A stretch of 64,000 nt of DNA from Gari tellinella (lineage: Eukaryota > Mollusca > Bivalvia > Cardiida > Psammobiidae). Made by a program: the position numbers and the translations under genes. How positions within the stretch are numbered: the first letter of the stretch is position 1; the number at the start of each line of letters is the position of its first letter. The stretch is from positions 6,820,001-6,884,000 of the forward strand of contig OV277857.1 of NCBI GenBank assembly GCA_922989275.2. Reading direction: 5' to 3'. The notes beneath the pieces were generated by a model. It saw only the letters and a list, made by a program, of their open reading frames with translations, was not told where the DNA came from and did not search any database. Positions 9,701 to 17,844 of this stretch are shown piece by piece.

Positions 9701-12700
9701 GTTTTGACTTATGACCGTTTTTGTCGTACGAAGTTTTATAAAACGATCCCCTGAATCGCATCATGCAGATGAGAATACATTTTCCCGTTTATACCAAACT
9801 CGATTCGCAGGTTTGCGAATTAACGGCACATCAAATTTCAGACCAATATGATCAGAGGTGTTTGAAAATGTGTAGTTAGTGAGGTTCTTTTGAAGTAAAA
9901 CCGATCTAATACAGTACTGACCCTTATTAAATTAACAATTTTTGCGATTCGCTTGTAATTCGATAGCAATTCGCTTGCAATTCTATGGCAATTCGCTTGC
10001 GATTCAAAATAGTAACTTTACCCTCGGGTAAGTTTGACTGAATGGTGTATCTCACAATTATTCGCAAATATGCCTTCGTTAATTGTTTCGATTCAATTTT
10101 TGTCACAACCGCTTCGGAAAAATCGCGTAAAAATATTTGAACATGAAAACAAGAAACATACTTTGGGGTTTACCGTTTCTACGCTATCACGAAGTACATA
10201 TTAATAGTAAAGTATCGATTTTGGTCTGACCTCATTACGGATCCTCAACCTGAATTTAACGGTCAAGCAGCGAGCAAATGTTAACAGTATACTCTCAACG
10301 TTTTTAAAGCATTTTTTTTATATCTTAACGTTTCAAAACGTGTTCTCACTTTTCTTGCAGATGTTACTTTACGTGAACCTAAGGTGCTCCAATCAATCGC
10401 AACCACAGTCATTAAGCAAAAGCAATGTAAGAGGTTACAAGATATGGAGATAACCAATATACCTCGTACCCCAATTAACAAAAAAGTACTGTGCACCAAA
10501 AACATCGATGCTGGGCCTTGTTATGTAAGTATTAAAGCAGTAATTACTACATATTTACCACATAACCTAGAATTTTACAACAATAGTGCACCTGTGTCCT
10601 TTTCCCGATGATATTTAAGGAATGAACTGAATTTTGTCGGCGTTTAAGCGAAATAAACGACAGAATATGATCGGCAAGTTGAATAATGGTAAATTTGCCG
10701 ATCACTTTCTGTCGTTTATTTCGCTTAAACGCCGACAAAATTCAGTTCATTTCTTATATTAACATTATATTATGTGTAATTTCTAATATCAAATGAACAT
10801 TTTATTAGTATGCAAGTATGTTTAATCCACATTTAATAATTAGAGGATGTTACACGAATATTGTGTACCCTGAAAGGAAAAGCCATAACTTGTGTTCGGC
10901 GTTTCTAGAGCAACGGAACAAAATGATTCGCGTATGGCAGATTCATAAGCTCCGCCAACTCTGCGATATACTAACGTATACCCAAAAGTCCAGCCTTCTC
11001 GCGAAAATGCGTTTTAACAAATCAAACGTCGTTTATTGCAATGGATTTGAATTGGGTGAATGTAAATATTAAATCATAACTTTGCTCTATTGTAATAGTT
11101 CTACCCGCTTGGGCCTTTACCAACGAAGGGCATGTCGAAATACACGTCAAATATTTGTGACATGCATTCTGTCATTAAATCAACATGGGTAATGTTTATT
11201 TAGAACAAGGATTGGAGCTCTCGGCCTTTCAGATTCCGTAAAACATATCGACTGTATCGTTTAGTTTAACATTTTTTCAAAGAGGCATGCACCAATAGTT
11301 AAGTAACAAAATGTTCATTTAGTCCATGGCTCATGTCAACTAATCGTCATAATGCATTTTTGACATCACACCATGAATCCTCGAAATTATTAGAAGTTAT
11401 CTATATTACTTACGTTCTGCATTCATTCAAGCAAACATGATGAATTTAACCCTGTACCACATAACCTGTTTCTAGAAATGAATAAAGTTGACCACGTAAA
11501 CCAGGCTGAAAGCAAAGTAAAATGTGCCTGAATGCACAGTCTACTTTACTTTCAGCCTGCTTTAAGCAGAAAGTATTTATAATGATACATTTTCAAGACT
11601 ATAGCGCTCCTTCTCTACAACGACACCCAATGGGAGACAAATATTATGTTCTTTGTTCGGAGGCAGTCGTTATAGGAAGGGAAATTGGCTTACATTTGCA
11701 AACAGCTTAAATCCAGATCAGACGCCGCGTAACGCGGCGTCTGATCTGGATTCAAGCTGTTTGTCACTCCTCATTAAGTTTTTTTCCCGTCAAAATTACC
11801 ATTATGTAACTTTGAGAAAAAACAGCAGACGATAATTTAAGCAGACGACATTGCAGTCGTAAATGGGTTGGACATACTTGTCCTCTTAAGGGAACTGCGA
11901 CAACGGTCGTTGTAAGGAGGGAGTCGTTGTTGGGAGGGCCGTTGTAGGGAGGGAACACTGTATATAAATATGAACTATTTTCTGCAGTGGCGCAATAAAT
12001 TAAATGCGCTAAAAGGTGCTTCTATGAGGGAGTGGGTTAATATTATTCTTTGTTGCTTGATCGTTGATAGGTTTTAATTTAAACAAAGAATAATAAACAG
12101 TTTAGTCAAACATGAAATATTGAAAAAATAAAGGTAATGTACAATAAAGCAATTTTTAAGCAGTGGTAGATGTAGATCAAATCGTTATCAACCAATTCAT
12201 CGACATTTCCATCTAATGGAATCAAATTAGATATAGAATCTAGATAGGTTCAATATTCAACTGTAACTTAGTTCAAAGGTCGATAGATTGGACATTATTA
12301 TTGAATAATTTAGAATCTAGTAAACAAAATTTTAATCTTGACATACTGCTTTTATTTTTCAAGTTCATCATCTTTCCATTTTTAGATATAGTGCACCAGA
12401 TATTTTCGCATTTAATCCTTTTATGATCAAATTTAGGTTTTTACCTCTTCATCGTCATTTTGTCGTCTGCTTCAATATTGTTGTCTGCAATATCCGTTCA
12501 AAGCTAGAATTAAGGCAGTATGACTTATGTAATTTCAAAACAAGTGGCAAACAGTTTTGATTTTGAGCAGACGCCGCGTCACACGGCGTCAGATCATGAT
12601 CAAAACTGTTTGCAAATGCGCTTTATGACGTCATTGAGTATGGAATGGTTAACTGATACCCAAATGAATATCGGAGCGGCATGCCTAGATTTCCTCATTG

Positions 12701-13857
12701 CTGTGTCGAAATGACACAATTTCAAACATTTTAAAAATCATAAAATTCGCTTGAAAAAGCCTTTGAAATCAATAATGTTGACATGAAAATGACGAAACAT
12801 ATTTGTTCTGTGAAGAGAGCATTATTATTTTCCATTGAAACGAAGCAAAACTGCGGTGCAGAGCAATACAATGTTGTAAGTGATCACGTCTTTAAAATGC
12901 TCGCGATTTATCCATTTCTGAGTCGCAAAAAGTTGAAAGCCCGGTCAGATGCCGGGTTACCCGATGTCTTATCTTGCTTTTACACTGTTTGCAATAGAAA
13001 CCTTTGATTAACCCTTTAACCCATAGCCTGTTTGTAGTATTTAAGATATGTGACCTATTAAAGCAGGCTAAAAGTAAAGCAGAAGGCGCCCTAGGGCGCA
13101 TTCTGCTTTACTTTCAGTCTGCTTTAAGTTAATATCTGCTAGGATATAGAAAAAAATTCTTATGATACATATTCATGACAGTATAAAATAGAACTAGTTT
13201 CTTTGGAGGATGAATAAAATGAATGCGCTAAAAGTCGCTTCTATAAGGGAAAGGGTTAAATAGTCAATTGTCAAATAGTTATGTAATGTTCAAGGTACAG
13301 CGTCCCCTTTCTAAAACGACCCTCCCAACAACGACCCCTCCTTACAACGATCATTACGGCTGTTCCCTAAACAATACAATTATGTTTAACGCACTTACTG
13401 CTGCAATACCGTTTGCTTTAAATTGTCGTCTGCGGTTTTTACTCAAATTTACATATAAGTGAGATTTTGATAGAATGCATATAATGACGAGTGGCAAACA
13501 GCTTGAATCTAGATCAAACGCCGCGTTACGCGGTGTCTAATCTAAATTCAAGCTGTTTGCAAATTTAAGTTGAGTCTGAAGTTGCACTCTCTATAACGAC
13601 TCCCTCCGAGCAACATACACAATATGTGTCTCCCATCGGATACCGTTGTAGAAAGGGAGCTCTGTATTCATATGTTTATCTGGTGTCATTTTCTTATATT
13701 TCAGGGGGACCAAGGTGGACCACTGGGTTGTTATGTAGCTGACGGATCCTATGTTCAATACGGCATTTCGTCGTACGGAAGCATTCTCTGTTATGGTGGC
13801 TTGAACATCTATACCCGTGTCAGTCAGTTCAAGGACTGGATTAAAGAAAACGCCTAA
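3733..13857 (+). CDS. Secreted serine protease homolog (inactive S1A trypsin/chymotrypsin fold), seven exons
   Basis: Exons 3733-3775, 4578-4770, 5620-5716, 7691-7796, 9484-9558, 10361-10524 and 13705-13857 join in frame to 831 nt, 276 residues plus TAA. Residues 1-15 are a signal peptide (MLKSVALLLVCVFAG). IVGG at 29-32 starts the S1A domain. The LTAAHC block reads LTATNT (65-70), so N69 stands at chymotrypsin His57 and T70 at Cys58. D123 in NDIAIL is Asp102. The GDSGGPL block reads GDQGGPL (227-233), so Q229 replaces Ser195. Cysteines 156/235, 194/216 and 225/255 fit the 136-201, 168-182 and 191-220 disulfides; C54 (Cys42) has lost its partner. The domain ends IYTRVSQFKDWIKENA, as S1A domains do. 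Residue 189 in the pocket is Gly. Sequons NFT, NFT and NVT lie at 84, 152 and 172. No clip or other extra domain is seen. Such pseudo-proteases usually act as binding or cofactor proteins; its partner cannot be told. An intact frame over seven exons argues against a pseudogene. Confidence 0.93.
3895..4105 (+). repeat. Family C remnant in SPH intron 1
   Basis: Degenerate TTAAAAGCAAGATGAAGGTAAAGC...GCACTTTCCTTAGGTTTTAAGCTGCC arms recall the family C palindrome; the ends are not recognisable. Confidence 0.45.
4289..4531 (+). mobile_element. MITE family C, diverged copy C4 in SPH intron 1
   Basis: AATAGCCTGTTTCTAGTTTTGAA start and a palindrome with arms AAAGCCAAATGTG/CACATTTGGCTTT: both arms changed GAAT to AAAT-type bases together, keeping the pairing. 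It ends about 45 bp before exon 2. Confidence 0.75.
4578..4770 (+). CDS. SPH exon 2: pro-region, IVGG, Cys42 and altered His57 block
   Basis: Acceptor TCTGCAG at 4571-4577, donor AATAG|GTATAC at 4771, intron phase 2. It encodes TDASIRNRRSSGL, then IVGG, FCGGTIL and the LTATNT block where the catalytic His should be. The residue before IVGG is Leu, not Arg or Lys; the nearest basic pair is RR at residues 23-24. Confidence 0.92.
5217..5326. repeat. Hairpin repeat in SPH intron 2
   Basis: Arms GAGTTGACTAAAATTAATAT + GACGC and GCGTC + ATATTAATTTTAGTCAAC are near perfect around a short loop at 5264-5277, with weaker outer pairing (TCATTTTTAA / TTAAAAATGA). No second copy is seen. Confidence 0.7.
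5620..5716 (+). CDS. SPH exon 3: 60s-90s loop and beta strands
   Basis: Acceptor TTGTTTCAG ends at 5619; donor TTC|GTGAGT at 5717; phase 0. It encodes the segment FTVAVGKYRLQ...FNVKKLIF, matching the strand-loop-strand region between His57 and Asp102 (family pattern: V.lGeh.l...e....V..ii.Hp). Confidence 0.88.
5869..6076 (+). mobile_element. MITE family B, copy B1 in SPH intron 3
   Basis: Palindrome GATCAGACGCCGCATAACGC... at about 5891-5940, followed by the B right half (TTTGAAAC..., GCAGACGACAA, GAAGGGGTAAAAATC) and an AAGGGC TTAA end. The left end is worn. Confidence 0.75.
6364..6641 (-). mobile_element. MITE family B, copy B2 with doubled palindrome
   Basis: Flanked by TTAA (6360-6363, 6642-6645). 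Two shortened palindromes in tandem (about 6503-6550 and 6552-6602) each read TCAAACAGTGTGGATCCTGAT.AGACGCCGTCTG..., so the loop CGCGTAACGCG was deleted and the unit then duplicated. Confidence 0.8.
6775..7020 (-). mobile_element. MITE family A, copy A2 in SPH intron 3
   Basis: 246 bp, near-consensus, TA on both sides, reverse orientation (GTTTAAACGCAAACGTACGC first). Palindrome core GCCGGGTTACCCGGC. Confidence 0.88.
7226..7420 (+). repeat. Family C remnant C5 in SPH intron 3
   Basis: CTCATAGCTTGTTTC...GAAGACAGGTG, then CAAAGCAGGGTTACAGTGAAGC and a degraded palindrome. The ends are lost. Confidence 0.6.
7691..7796 (+). CDS. SPH exon 4: conserved Asp102 block
   Basis: Acceptor ATTATTTCAG ends at 7690; donor CCAAAA|GTAAGA at 7797; phase 1. 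It encodes HEDF...SSNDIAILRLDGKI..DENVQPVVL. This is the classic NDIALL block with the catalytic-triad Asp intact, followed by the usual v.PicLp-like stretch (VQPVVLSK). Confidence 0.92.
7974..8218 (+). mobile_element. MITE family A, old copy A3 in SPH intron 4
   Basis: TA before CAGAGGAGAAAACGATATTC and an end AATAACGTTTTCTCCATTG. The length, 245, equals the family, but many substitutions, also inside the palindrome (GATGCCGTGTAACTCGACGTC), mark an old insertion. Confidence 0.75.
8416..8867. mobile_element. Mutator-like non-autonomous element in SPH intron 4
   Basis: TIRs GGTCCGTATAAAGACCCC... / ...GGGGTCTTTAGACGGACC extend over about 60 bp and are rich in CCAAACCTCC. A 9-bp target duplication CATTTCAAC flanks it (8407-8415, 8868-8876), which fits Mutator-like elements. 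A family C copy sits inside. No transposase is present. Confidence 0.78.
8492..8629 (-). mobile_element. MITE family C, truncated copy C6 nested in the Mutator-like element
   Basis: AATTCTAGCAGATTGTAGCT + TAAAGCAGG..., core GCGCATTAAGGCGC, then CAGGAACAGGCTATTAGG...GAGTTAA. The end with the CGCTAAAAG block is missing, so it is 5'-truncated relative to C1. Confidence 0.75.
9484..9558 (+). CDS. SPH exon 5: C136 and GFG block
   Basis: Acceptor CACATTTAAG ends at 9483; donor GTGACA|GTAAGT at 9559; phase 1. It encodes RSKTENFTDCDFVGFGAIDVTGQSD. C156 and the GFG motif correspond to the C..tGWG block of S1A proteases. The exon is only 75 nt, and a MITE begins nine bases after it. Confidence 0.85.
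9568..9750. mobile_element. MITE with GGGCCCTTTCATAAAAC ends in SPH intron 5
   Basis: Ends GGGCCCTTTCATAAAACTTC and ...GAAGTTTTATAAAACGATCCC are inverted repeats with ACGACAAA next inwards. It starts nine bases after the exon 5 donor. A longer relative is at 56076-56326. Confidence 0.75.
9912..10140 (+). repeat. Family J element, partial, in SPH intron 5
   Basis: CAGTACTGACCCTTATTAAA start, tandem ATTCGCTTGCAATTC-type motifs, and GTGTATCTCACAA...CAACCGCTTCGGAAAA, as in 52631-52939. The right TIR is missing. Confidence 0.7.
10361..10524 (+). CDS. SPH exon 6: C168, C182 and C191
   Basis: Acceptor TTTCTTGCAG ends at 10360; donor TGTTAT|GTAAGT at 10525; phase 0. It encodes LREPKVLQSI...KQKQCKRL...KVLCTKNIDAGPCY. 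The three Cys match 168, 182 and 191. Residues 189-190 are Gly-Pro, so the trypsin Asp189 is absent. Confidence 0.9.
10619..10756. repeat. Long near-perfect hairpin in SPH intron 6
   Basis: Two arms of about 59 bp (GAACTGAATTTTGTCGGCG... and ...CGCCGACAAAATTCAGTTC) surround a 16-base loop. Few mismatches, so it is young or maintained. No other copy is in the window. Confidence 0.8.
10757..11449. other. Intron 6 sequence without recognised features
   Basis: An ORF at 10818-11072 shows no domain and is taken as chance. No repeat of the families described here was seen. Confidence 0.5.
11450..12036 (+). mobile_element. MITE family C, copy C7 split by a family D insertion
   Basis: TTAA at 11446-11449 and 12037-12040 bound the two halves. 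The left half has the palindrome (TGCCTGAATGCA core); the right half has AACTATTTTCTGCAGTGGCG...AAATGCGCTAAAAG. The middle is element D1. Confidence 0.85.
11604..11960 (+). mobile_element. MITE family D, copy D1 nested in C7
   Basis: About 357 bp, GCGCTCCTTCTCTACAACGA... to ...GTTGTAGGGAGGGAACACTG, followed by TA. The central palindrome AAACAGCTTAAATCCAGATC/GATCTGGATTCAAGCTGTTT encloses GACGCCGCGTAACGCGGCGTC. D ends are two subterminal inverted blocks (CTACAACG, GGGAGTCGTT). Confidence 0.85.
12039..12105. repeat. Short inverted repeat
   Basis: TATTATTCTTTGTT and AACAAAGAATAATA pair around a 34-base loop directly after C7. Possibly a remnant of a further element. Confidence 0.45.
12416..12648 (-). 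mobile_element. MITE family B, copy B3 in SPH intron 6
   Basis: TTAA at 12412-12415 and 12649-12652. Palindrome arms GTTTTGATTTTGAGC / GATCATGATCAAAAC; core GCCGCGTCACACGGC. Diverged, reverse orientation. Confidence 0.75.
12905..12995. repeat. Degraded GACGCCGGG-type palindrome
   Basis: AAAGCCCGGTCAGATGCCGG + GTTACCCGATGTCTTATC...CACTGTTTGCAA is a worn family A or B core without recognisable ends. Confidence 0.5.
13012..13255 (+). mobile_element. MITE family C, copy C8 in SPH intron 6
   Basis: 244 bp between TTAA (13008-13011, 13256-13259). CCCTTTAACCCATAGCC... start and ...CTATAAGGGAAAGGG end, core GCGCCCTAGGGCGC. Confidence 0.87.
13298..13664 (-). mobile_element. MITE family D, copy D2, ending 40 bp before SPH exon 7
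   Basis: 367 bp with TA on both sides, CAGCGTCCCC...TAAAACGA to TTGTAGAAAGGGAGCTCTG. Palindrome AAACAGCTTGAATCTAGATC/... at about 13495-13562. It supplies most of the sequence before the last intron's branch and acceptor region. Confidence 0.83.
13705..13857 (+). CDS. SPH exon 7: GDQGGPL block and C-terminus
   Basis: Acceptor TTATATTTCAG ends at 13704. The exon opens with GDQGGPLGC, where Gln replaces the catalytic Ser195, followed by ISSYGS (214-216 region), C220, and IYTRVSQFKDWIKENA before TAA at 13855-13857. The C-terminal helix with its Trp is as in active S1A enzymes. Confidence 0.94.
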   Translation, partial: GDQGGPLGCYVADGSYVQYGISSYGSILCYGGLNIYTRVSQFKDWIKENA

Positions 13858-13973
13858 TCCAAACTATAACATATCACAATTATTTATTTCGATTGTGTCT
13901 GGCTGAAAAGTTTACTAAGAAGTGTAGTAAAATTATAACGGAAACCACTGATGTATCAATTCACATATAATTT

Positions 13974-13979
13974 AATATA
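13974..13979 (+). promoter_or_regulatory. Possible variant poly(A) signal (AATATA)
   Basis: AATATA occurs about 120 bases after the stop codon, just before a family C element. The first canonical AATAAA downstream is at 14426-14431, beyond that element. Either could serve; the choice is a guess. Confidence 0.2.
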
Positions 13980-13987
13980 ATCAAGCA

Positions 13988-14236
13988 GTGACCCATTACC
14001 CCATTACCGGTTTCTAGTTTTGAAGATGGGTGACTACATAAAGCAGGTTGAAAATTAAGCAGAATGTGCCATAAGGCACATTCTGCTTTACTTTCAGCCT
14101 ACTTTAACCTACCATTTGCTAGGATATGAAAACGTTTTCTTATTGTACATATTCATGACTGAATAAATTGGAATTTGTTCTTCAGTGTAGAACAAAATCA
14201 AAGGCGTAAAAAAGGTGAATTAAAGGGTCAATGGGT
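13988..14236 (+). mobile_element. MITE family C, copy C9 just downstream of the SPH stop
   Basis: TACCCCATTACCGGTTTCTAG, palindrome with core GTGCCATAAGGCAC, and ...AAAGGGTCAATGGGTTA end. Moderately diverged. Confidence 0.75.
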
Positions 14237-14508
14237 TACAGCCAACAGTACAGACCATAATGAGATGTAAACTCATCAGATAATTCACGTACAGTCCGAT
14301 TTAGATCTTATGACACATCAACATAACCTACTTATCATGCCTTGTAACACAGAATACAATGGATTAAATCCGCTTTGATATATTGTAAAAATGAACTTGT
14401 CTTCTATTTAGCATACACATGGGATAATAAAATTGCAAACCTACTTTTGTTTTAATCAATGTTTCACGTAAACCATATAATTTAATGGACGTTCATTTTC
14501 CGAGAAAA

Positions 14509-14602
14509 AAACAGCGCTCCCTCTCTACAACGCCACCCAATTGGAGACAAAATCATTTGCGTTGTTCAGAGGGAGTCGTTATAGGGAGGGAACTTTCCTT
14601 TT
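14509..14602 (+). mobile_element. MITE family D, end fragment D3
   Basis: CAGCGCTCCCTCTCTACAAC...GGGAGTCGTTATAGGGAGGG. Only the left terminal block is present. Confidence 0.75.
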
Positions 14603-14857
14603 CATCAAAGGTGTCTTACGTAGGTTTTTTATACCTTATGCTACCATTGACTATCAAAGTCGAACACGTTATCTATAAAACACTGACCTTGTTCAAATAT
14701 ATTTAAAACAAAATAGATTGCCTGAAGGTATGAAAATAATTAAACATTTCTCTTGCAATTAGCGTGTACATGTAAACGGTAACACATCTTTATTACTACC
14801 ACTCAAGTATATCAATAATTTTAAAGCAAGGTGAAAGTAGACTTAAAACTCGTTTAA

Positions 14858-15101
14858 CCCTTTACCCCTTAGAAGCGACTATTAGCGTATCTCATTTATT
14901 CCTCCGCTGAAGAAAATAGTGCAAGTTTATACCCTCATGAACAATTACCATAACAATTATATTATATAGCTTAGCAGATGGTTGTTTAAAGCAGGCTGAA
15001 AGTAAAGCAGAATGTGCCTTCAGGCACATTCTGCTTTACTTTCAACCTGCTTTAAGTGATCACCTATAGTTAATGCTTTATACGGGTTATTGGGTAAAGG
15101 G
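14858..15101 (-). mobile_element. MITE family C, copy C10
   Basis: 244 bp between TTAA (14854-14857, 15102-15105), reverse orientation. Core GTGCCTTCAGGCAC. Confidence 0.87.
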
Positions 15102-15105
15102 TTAA

Positions 15106-15822
15106 GACCTTTATCTTGTTTATTTTCATCTTGCTTTGAGCTCCTTTCTGTATTTTATACAATCAATTAGCGTTCTTCAGTGGTTGTAATAAAGGGTTTT
15201 TACTTATAGTGTTTTAAGCGCGTATCGAGTATCACCTATCTACGTAATACGATCACTAAAATATTAGAATTATCTTGTTTTAAGACAATTGACTGCTTAA
15301 AGCAACGTGAAAGCAAACTAATTTACTTTTATGCTGTTTTTAGCTTCTATCTGTTTTTTACAATCAATAAGCCTTCTTATTAGTCGTCGTATGGCAGTGG
15401 TTTTATTTATTTTGTTTTTATAAATGTGTTCACACAAATTAAACATCTGCTAGACTCCTTTTGGATCAAGATTTGCATTCTTTACTTATAGGATATGTCT
15501 TACATACAGTATCTGTGTTCTTTCATAGGGAAGCGTTTCATTATTTTAGCCGGGTAGTAAATCGGTAAAAATGTCGGTAGTGTGTGGCTTGAAAGCTTGA
15601 TCGGCAGAGTGTCAGCATGATAAGCCGAGTGCACTGGCTCTAAACTGCTCTTAACTGTTTGCAATGATAAACATAATGTATCACACGCACGTTTAATAGG
15701 AATAGAAGGGACATTATCTGCCTTAACCTGAATGCATTTTGTGTTTACAAAACAGTTAGATCTGCTATTATTCAAAATTTCATCGTCAGCACGATAAGAA
15801 AAACGTTTATCATAAGTCATTT
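15106..15822. other. No recognised gene; weak family C-like hairpin pieces
   Basis: GACTGCTTAAAGCAACGTGAAAG near 15290 and TTTTAAAGCAAGGTGAAAGT near 14820 look like isolated family C arms. The antisense ORF at 15500-15820 has no recognisable domain. Confidence 0.4.
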
Positions 15823-16038
15823 AATGATTTCACTCTCAATGACGCTTAAAAGCGAATTTGCAAACATTTTGGACCCTGATCAGACGCCGCGTTACGCGGC
15901 GACTGATCAGGGCCAAAATGTTTGAATCTGCTTTATTTTTTAAGTTTTAAACGACATTGCAGACAACTATTGAAGCAAACGACAATGGAAGTGTGCTGGG
16001 GTAAAGCTTTCACAAAAATTTGGTAGTGAAAGGGATAA
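15823..16038 (+). mobile_element. MITE family B, copy B4
   Basis: TTTCACTCTCAATGACGCTT start, palindrome with core GACGCCGCGTTACGCGGCGAC, GCAGACAACTATTGAAGCAA and GTGAAAGGGATAA end. Confidence 0.78.
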
Positions 16039-16727
16039 CAGAATACGTTTATCACTAAATACTCATAATTTAGGCCAGACTTTACCACTTTCAGCTCCAA
16101 ATGTAACGAGTGTATTTACTTCTTCACTGCCATAGTGTAGTTGTCGGCAATATGCTTTCAAAGTTTGATTTAAGGAGTATGATTAGAATATCAATACGAG
16201 ATTCAAACGATATGGAAATTGAGCAGAAGTCTTACGCAACATCTGATGATTTCGACGTTGAAAGGGTTAAACTCTTGTGCAAAGTATCTACATGTATCAT
16301 ATAGATTGATGTTAACGGCATTCATGAATAATGTTTACATTTGTTCTTTCCGTAGGTCAGTAGTCTATTTTGTGATATATGCAAACGTCAAATATTTATT
16401 TGAATATGACGTGGTGAATTCTTTGTGGTAAAATATCTATCGATGAGACTAAGGGACAGATGGAAGTAAATTTAAAACTGTGTGTATGTTAACAATGTTC
16501 CTAACTTGAAAAACGCTCAAATATTTTAAGACTTTGGAAATGTTACAAATTCTTAAAGAAATATATGATTCTCCACATGCTGAGTATAAACTTGTAAAAT
16601 TTCAAAACATGCACAACAGTTGCACATATTGTTGAACTAACAAATAAATTTATAAAACATATATTTTAATTTTATATGAACAAAGTCATGTCAAGTTAAA
16701 GTATGGTAAAACTTACACTAGCATATA
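16039..16727. other. No recognised gene or repeat
   Basis: Overlapping short ORFs at 16110-16431 show no domain and are probably chance. Confidence 0.4.
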
Positions 16728-16972
16728 CAGTGGAGAATCTGTTATTCTTTCCCAATAAACGCGTTTACTCTAAAAAATTATTTGCAGTGCAAACAGTTTA
16801 GAGCCAGATCAGACGCCGGGTAACCCGGCGTCTGATCAGGCTCCACACTGCTTGCCACCAAGATAAACATGAAATATCAGAATTGTCCAAAAGTTGTTCT
16901 TTTCTACGTTTTAGTGCTTTGCGTTTGCGTACGTGTGCGTTTAAACGGGAAAGAATAACAGATTCTCCACTG
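16728..16972 (+). mobile_element. MITE family A, copy A4
   Basis: 245 bp, TA on both sides, near-consensus TIRs and GACGCCGGGTAACCCGGCGTC core. Confidence 0.87.
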
Positions 16973-16974
16973 TA

Positions 16975-17110
16975 GTAGAAAATATGTTATTCTATCCCAA
17001 TAAATGTTTATGTATTAAAATGATGATATGCATCGCAAACGATTTAAAATTCAATCAGACGTCGAGTTATTCGGCATCTGATCTTGCTAAAAGTGTTTGA
17101 CTCTCAGCTT
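16975..17110 (+). repeat. Family A remnant A5
   Basis: GTAGAAAATATGTTATTCTA + TCCCAATAAA directly follows A4. It is an old, decayed family A copy: a newer copy has landed beside or inside its end. The core is GACGTCGAGTTATTCGGCATC. Confidence 0.65.
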
Positions 17111-17267
17111 AAAAGGTAATTCATTTAAAATTGAATTGCAATGTGTTTGCCTTTAACTTCTTTGTAAAGTACATATAATAGAACAACGCCCCTTCTCCCT
17201 CTGTGTCTACTGATCTCTCTTGCTGCAACAAACGCTATAGACGGATTGGCAATTGTTTAAATAGATG

Positions 17268-17514
17268 CAGTGGAGAAAACGTTATTTTTTCGGGTATAAA
17301 CGGAAACGAAACGCAAACGCATATAGCTAAAATGTAGGAATTACTATTTATTGACATTTCTAAAATTGCTTCTTAATCTGAATGGCAAATAGTTTGGAGC
17401 CTGATCAGACGCCTTGTTCCCTAGCGTCTGATCTGGCTCCAAACTTTTTTGCAAAGGAAATATTAGTGTTTGCGTAAATGCGTTTATTGAGAAAGAATAA
17501 CGTGCTCTCCACTG
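17268..17514 (-). mobile_element. MITE family A, diverged copy A6
   Basis: CAGTGGAGAAAACGTTATTT...GTGCTCTCCACTG, 247 bp. The core is GACGCCTTGTTCCCTAGCGTC, with the inner pairing broken. Confidence 0.8.
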
Positions 17515-17599
17515 TATCATCTTACTAGTTTGATAGTTAAACCTAGCAAAAGCGGTTCGACCTGCAATGTTTAAGAAACAATCCCGTTTTATCGTTGTA

Positions 17600-17844
17600 C
17601 AGTGGAGAATCTGTTATTCTTTCCCAATAAACGCGTTTACGCTAAAACTATTATTTCCAGTAAAAAATGTTTTGAGCCAGATCAGACGCCGGTAACCCGG
17701 CGTCTAATCAGGCTCCAAACTGTTTGTTACCATGATAAACATGAAATATCAGAATTGTGCAAAAGTTGTTCTTTTCTACGTTTTAGTGCTTTGCGTTTGC
17801 GTACGTTTGCGTTTAAACGGGAAAGAATAACAGATTCTCCACTG
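17600..17844 (+). mobile_element. MITE family A, copy A7
   Basis: 245 bp, TA on both sides, near consensus. A one-base loss in the core (GACGCCGGTAACCCGGCGTC). Confidence 0.87.

Noticed and set aside
3733..13857. SPH as a decayed pseudogene
   Set aside because: Seven exons keep frame, splice sites, cysteines and length; only catalytic and activation residues changed.
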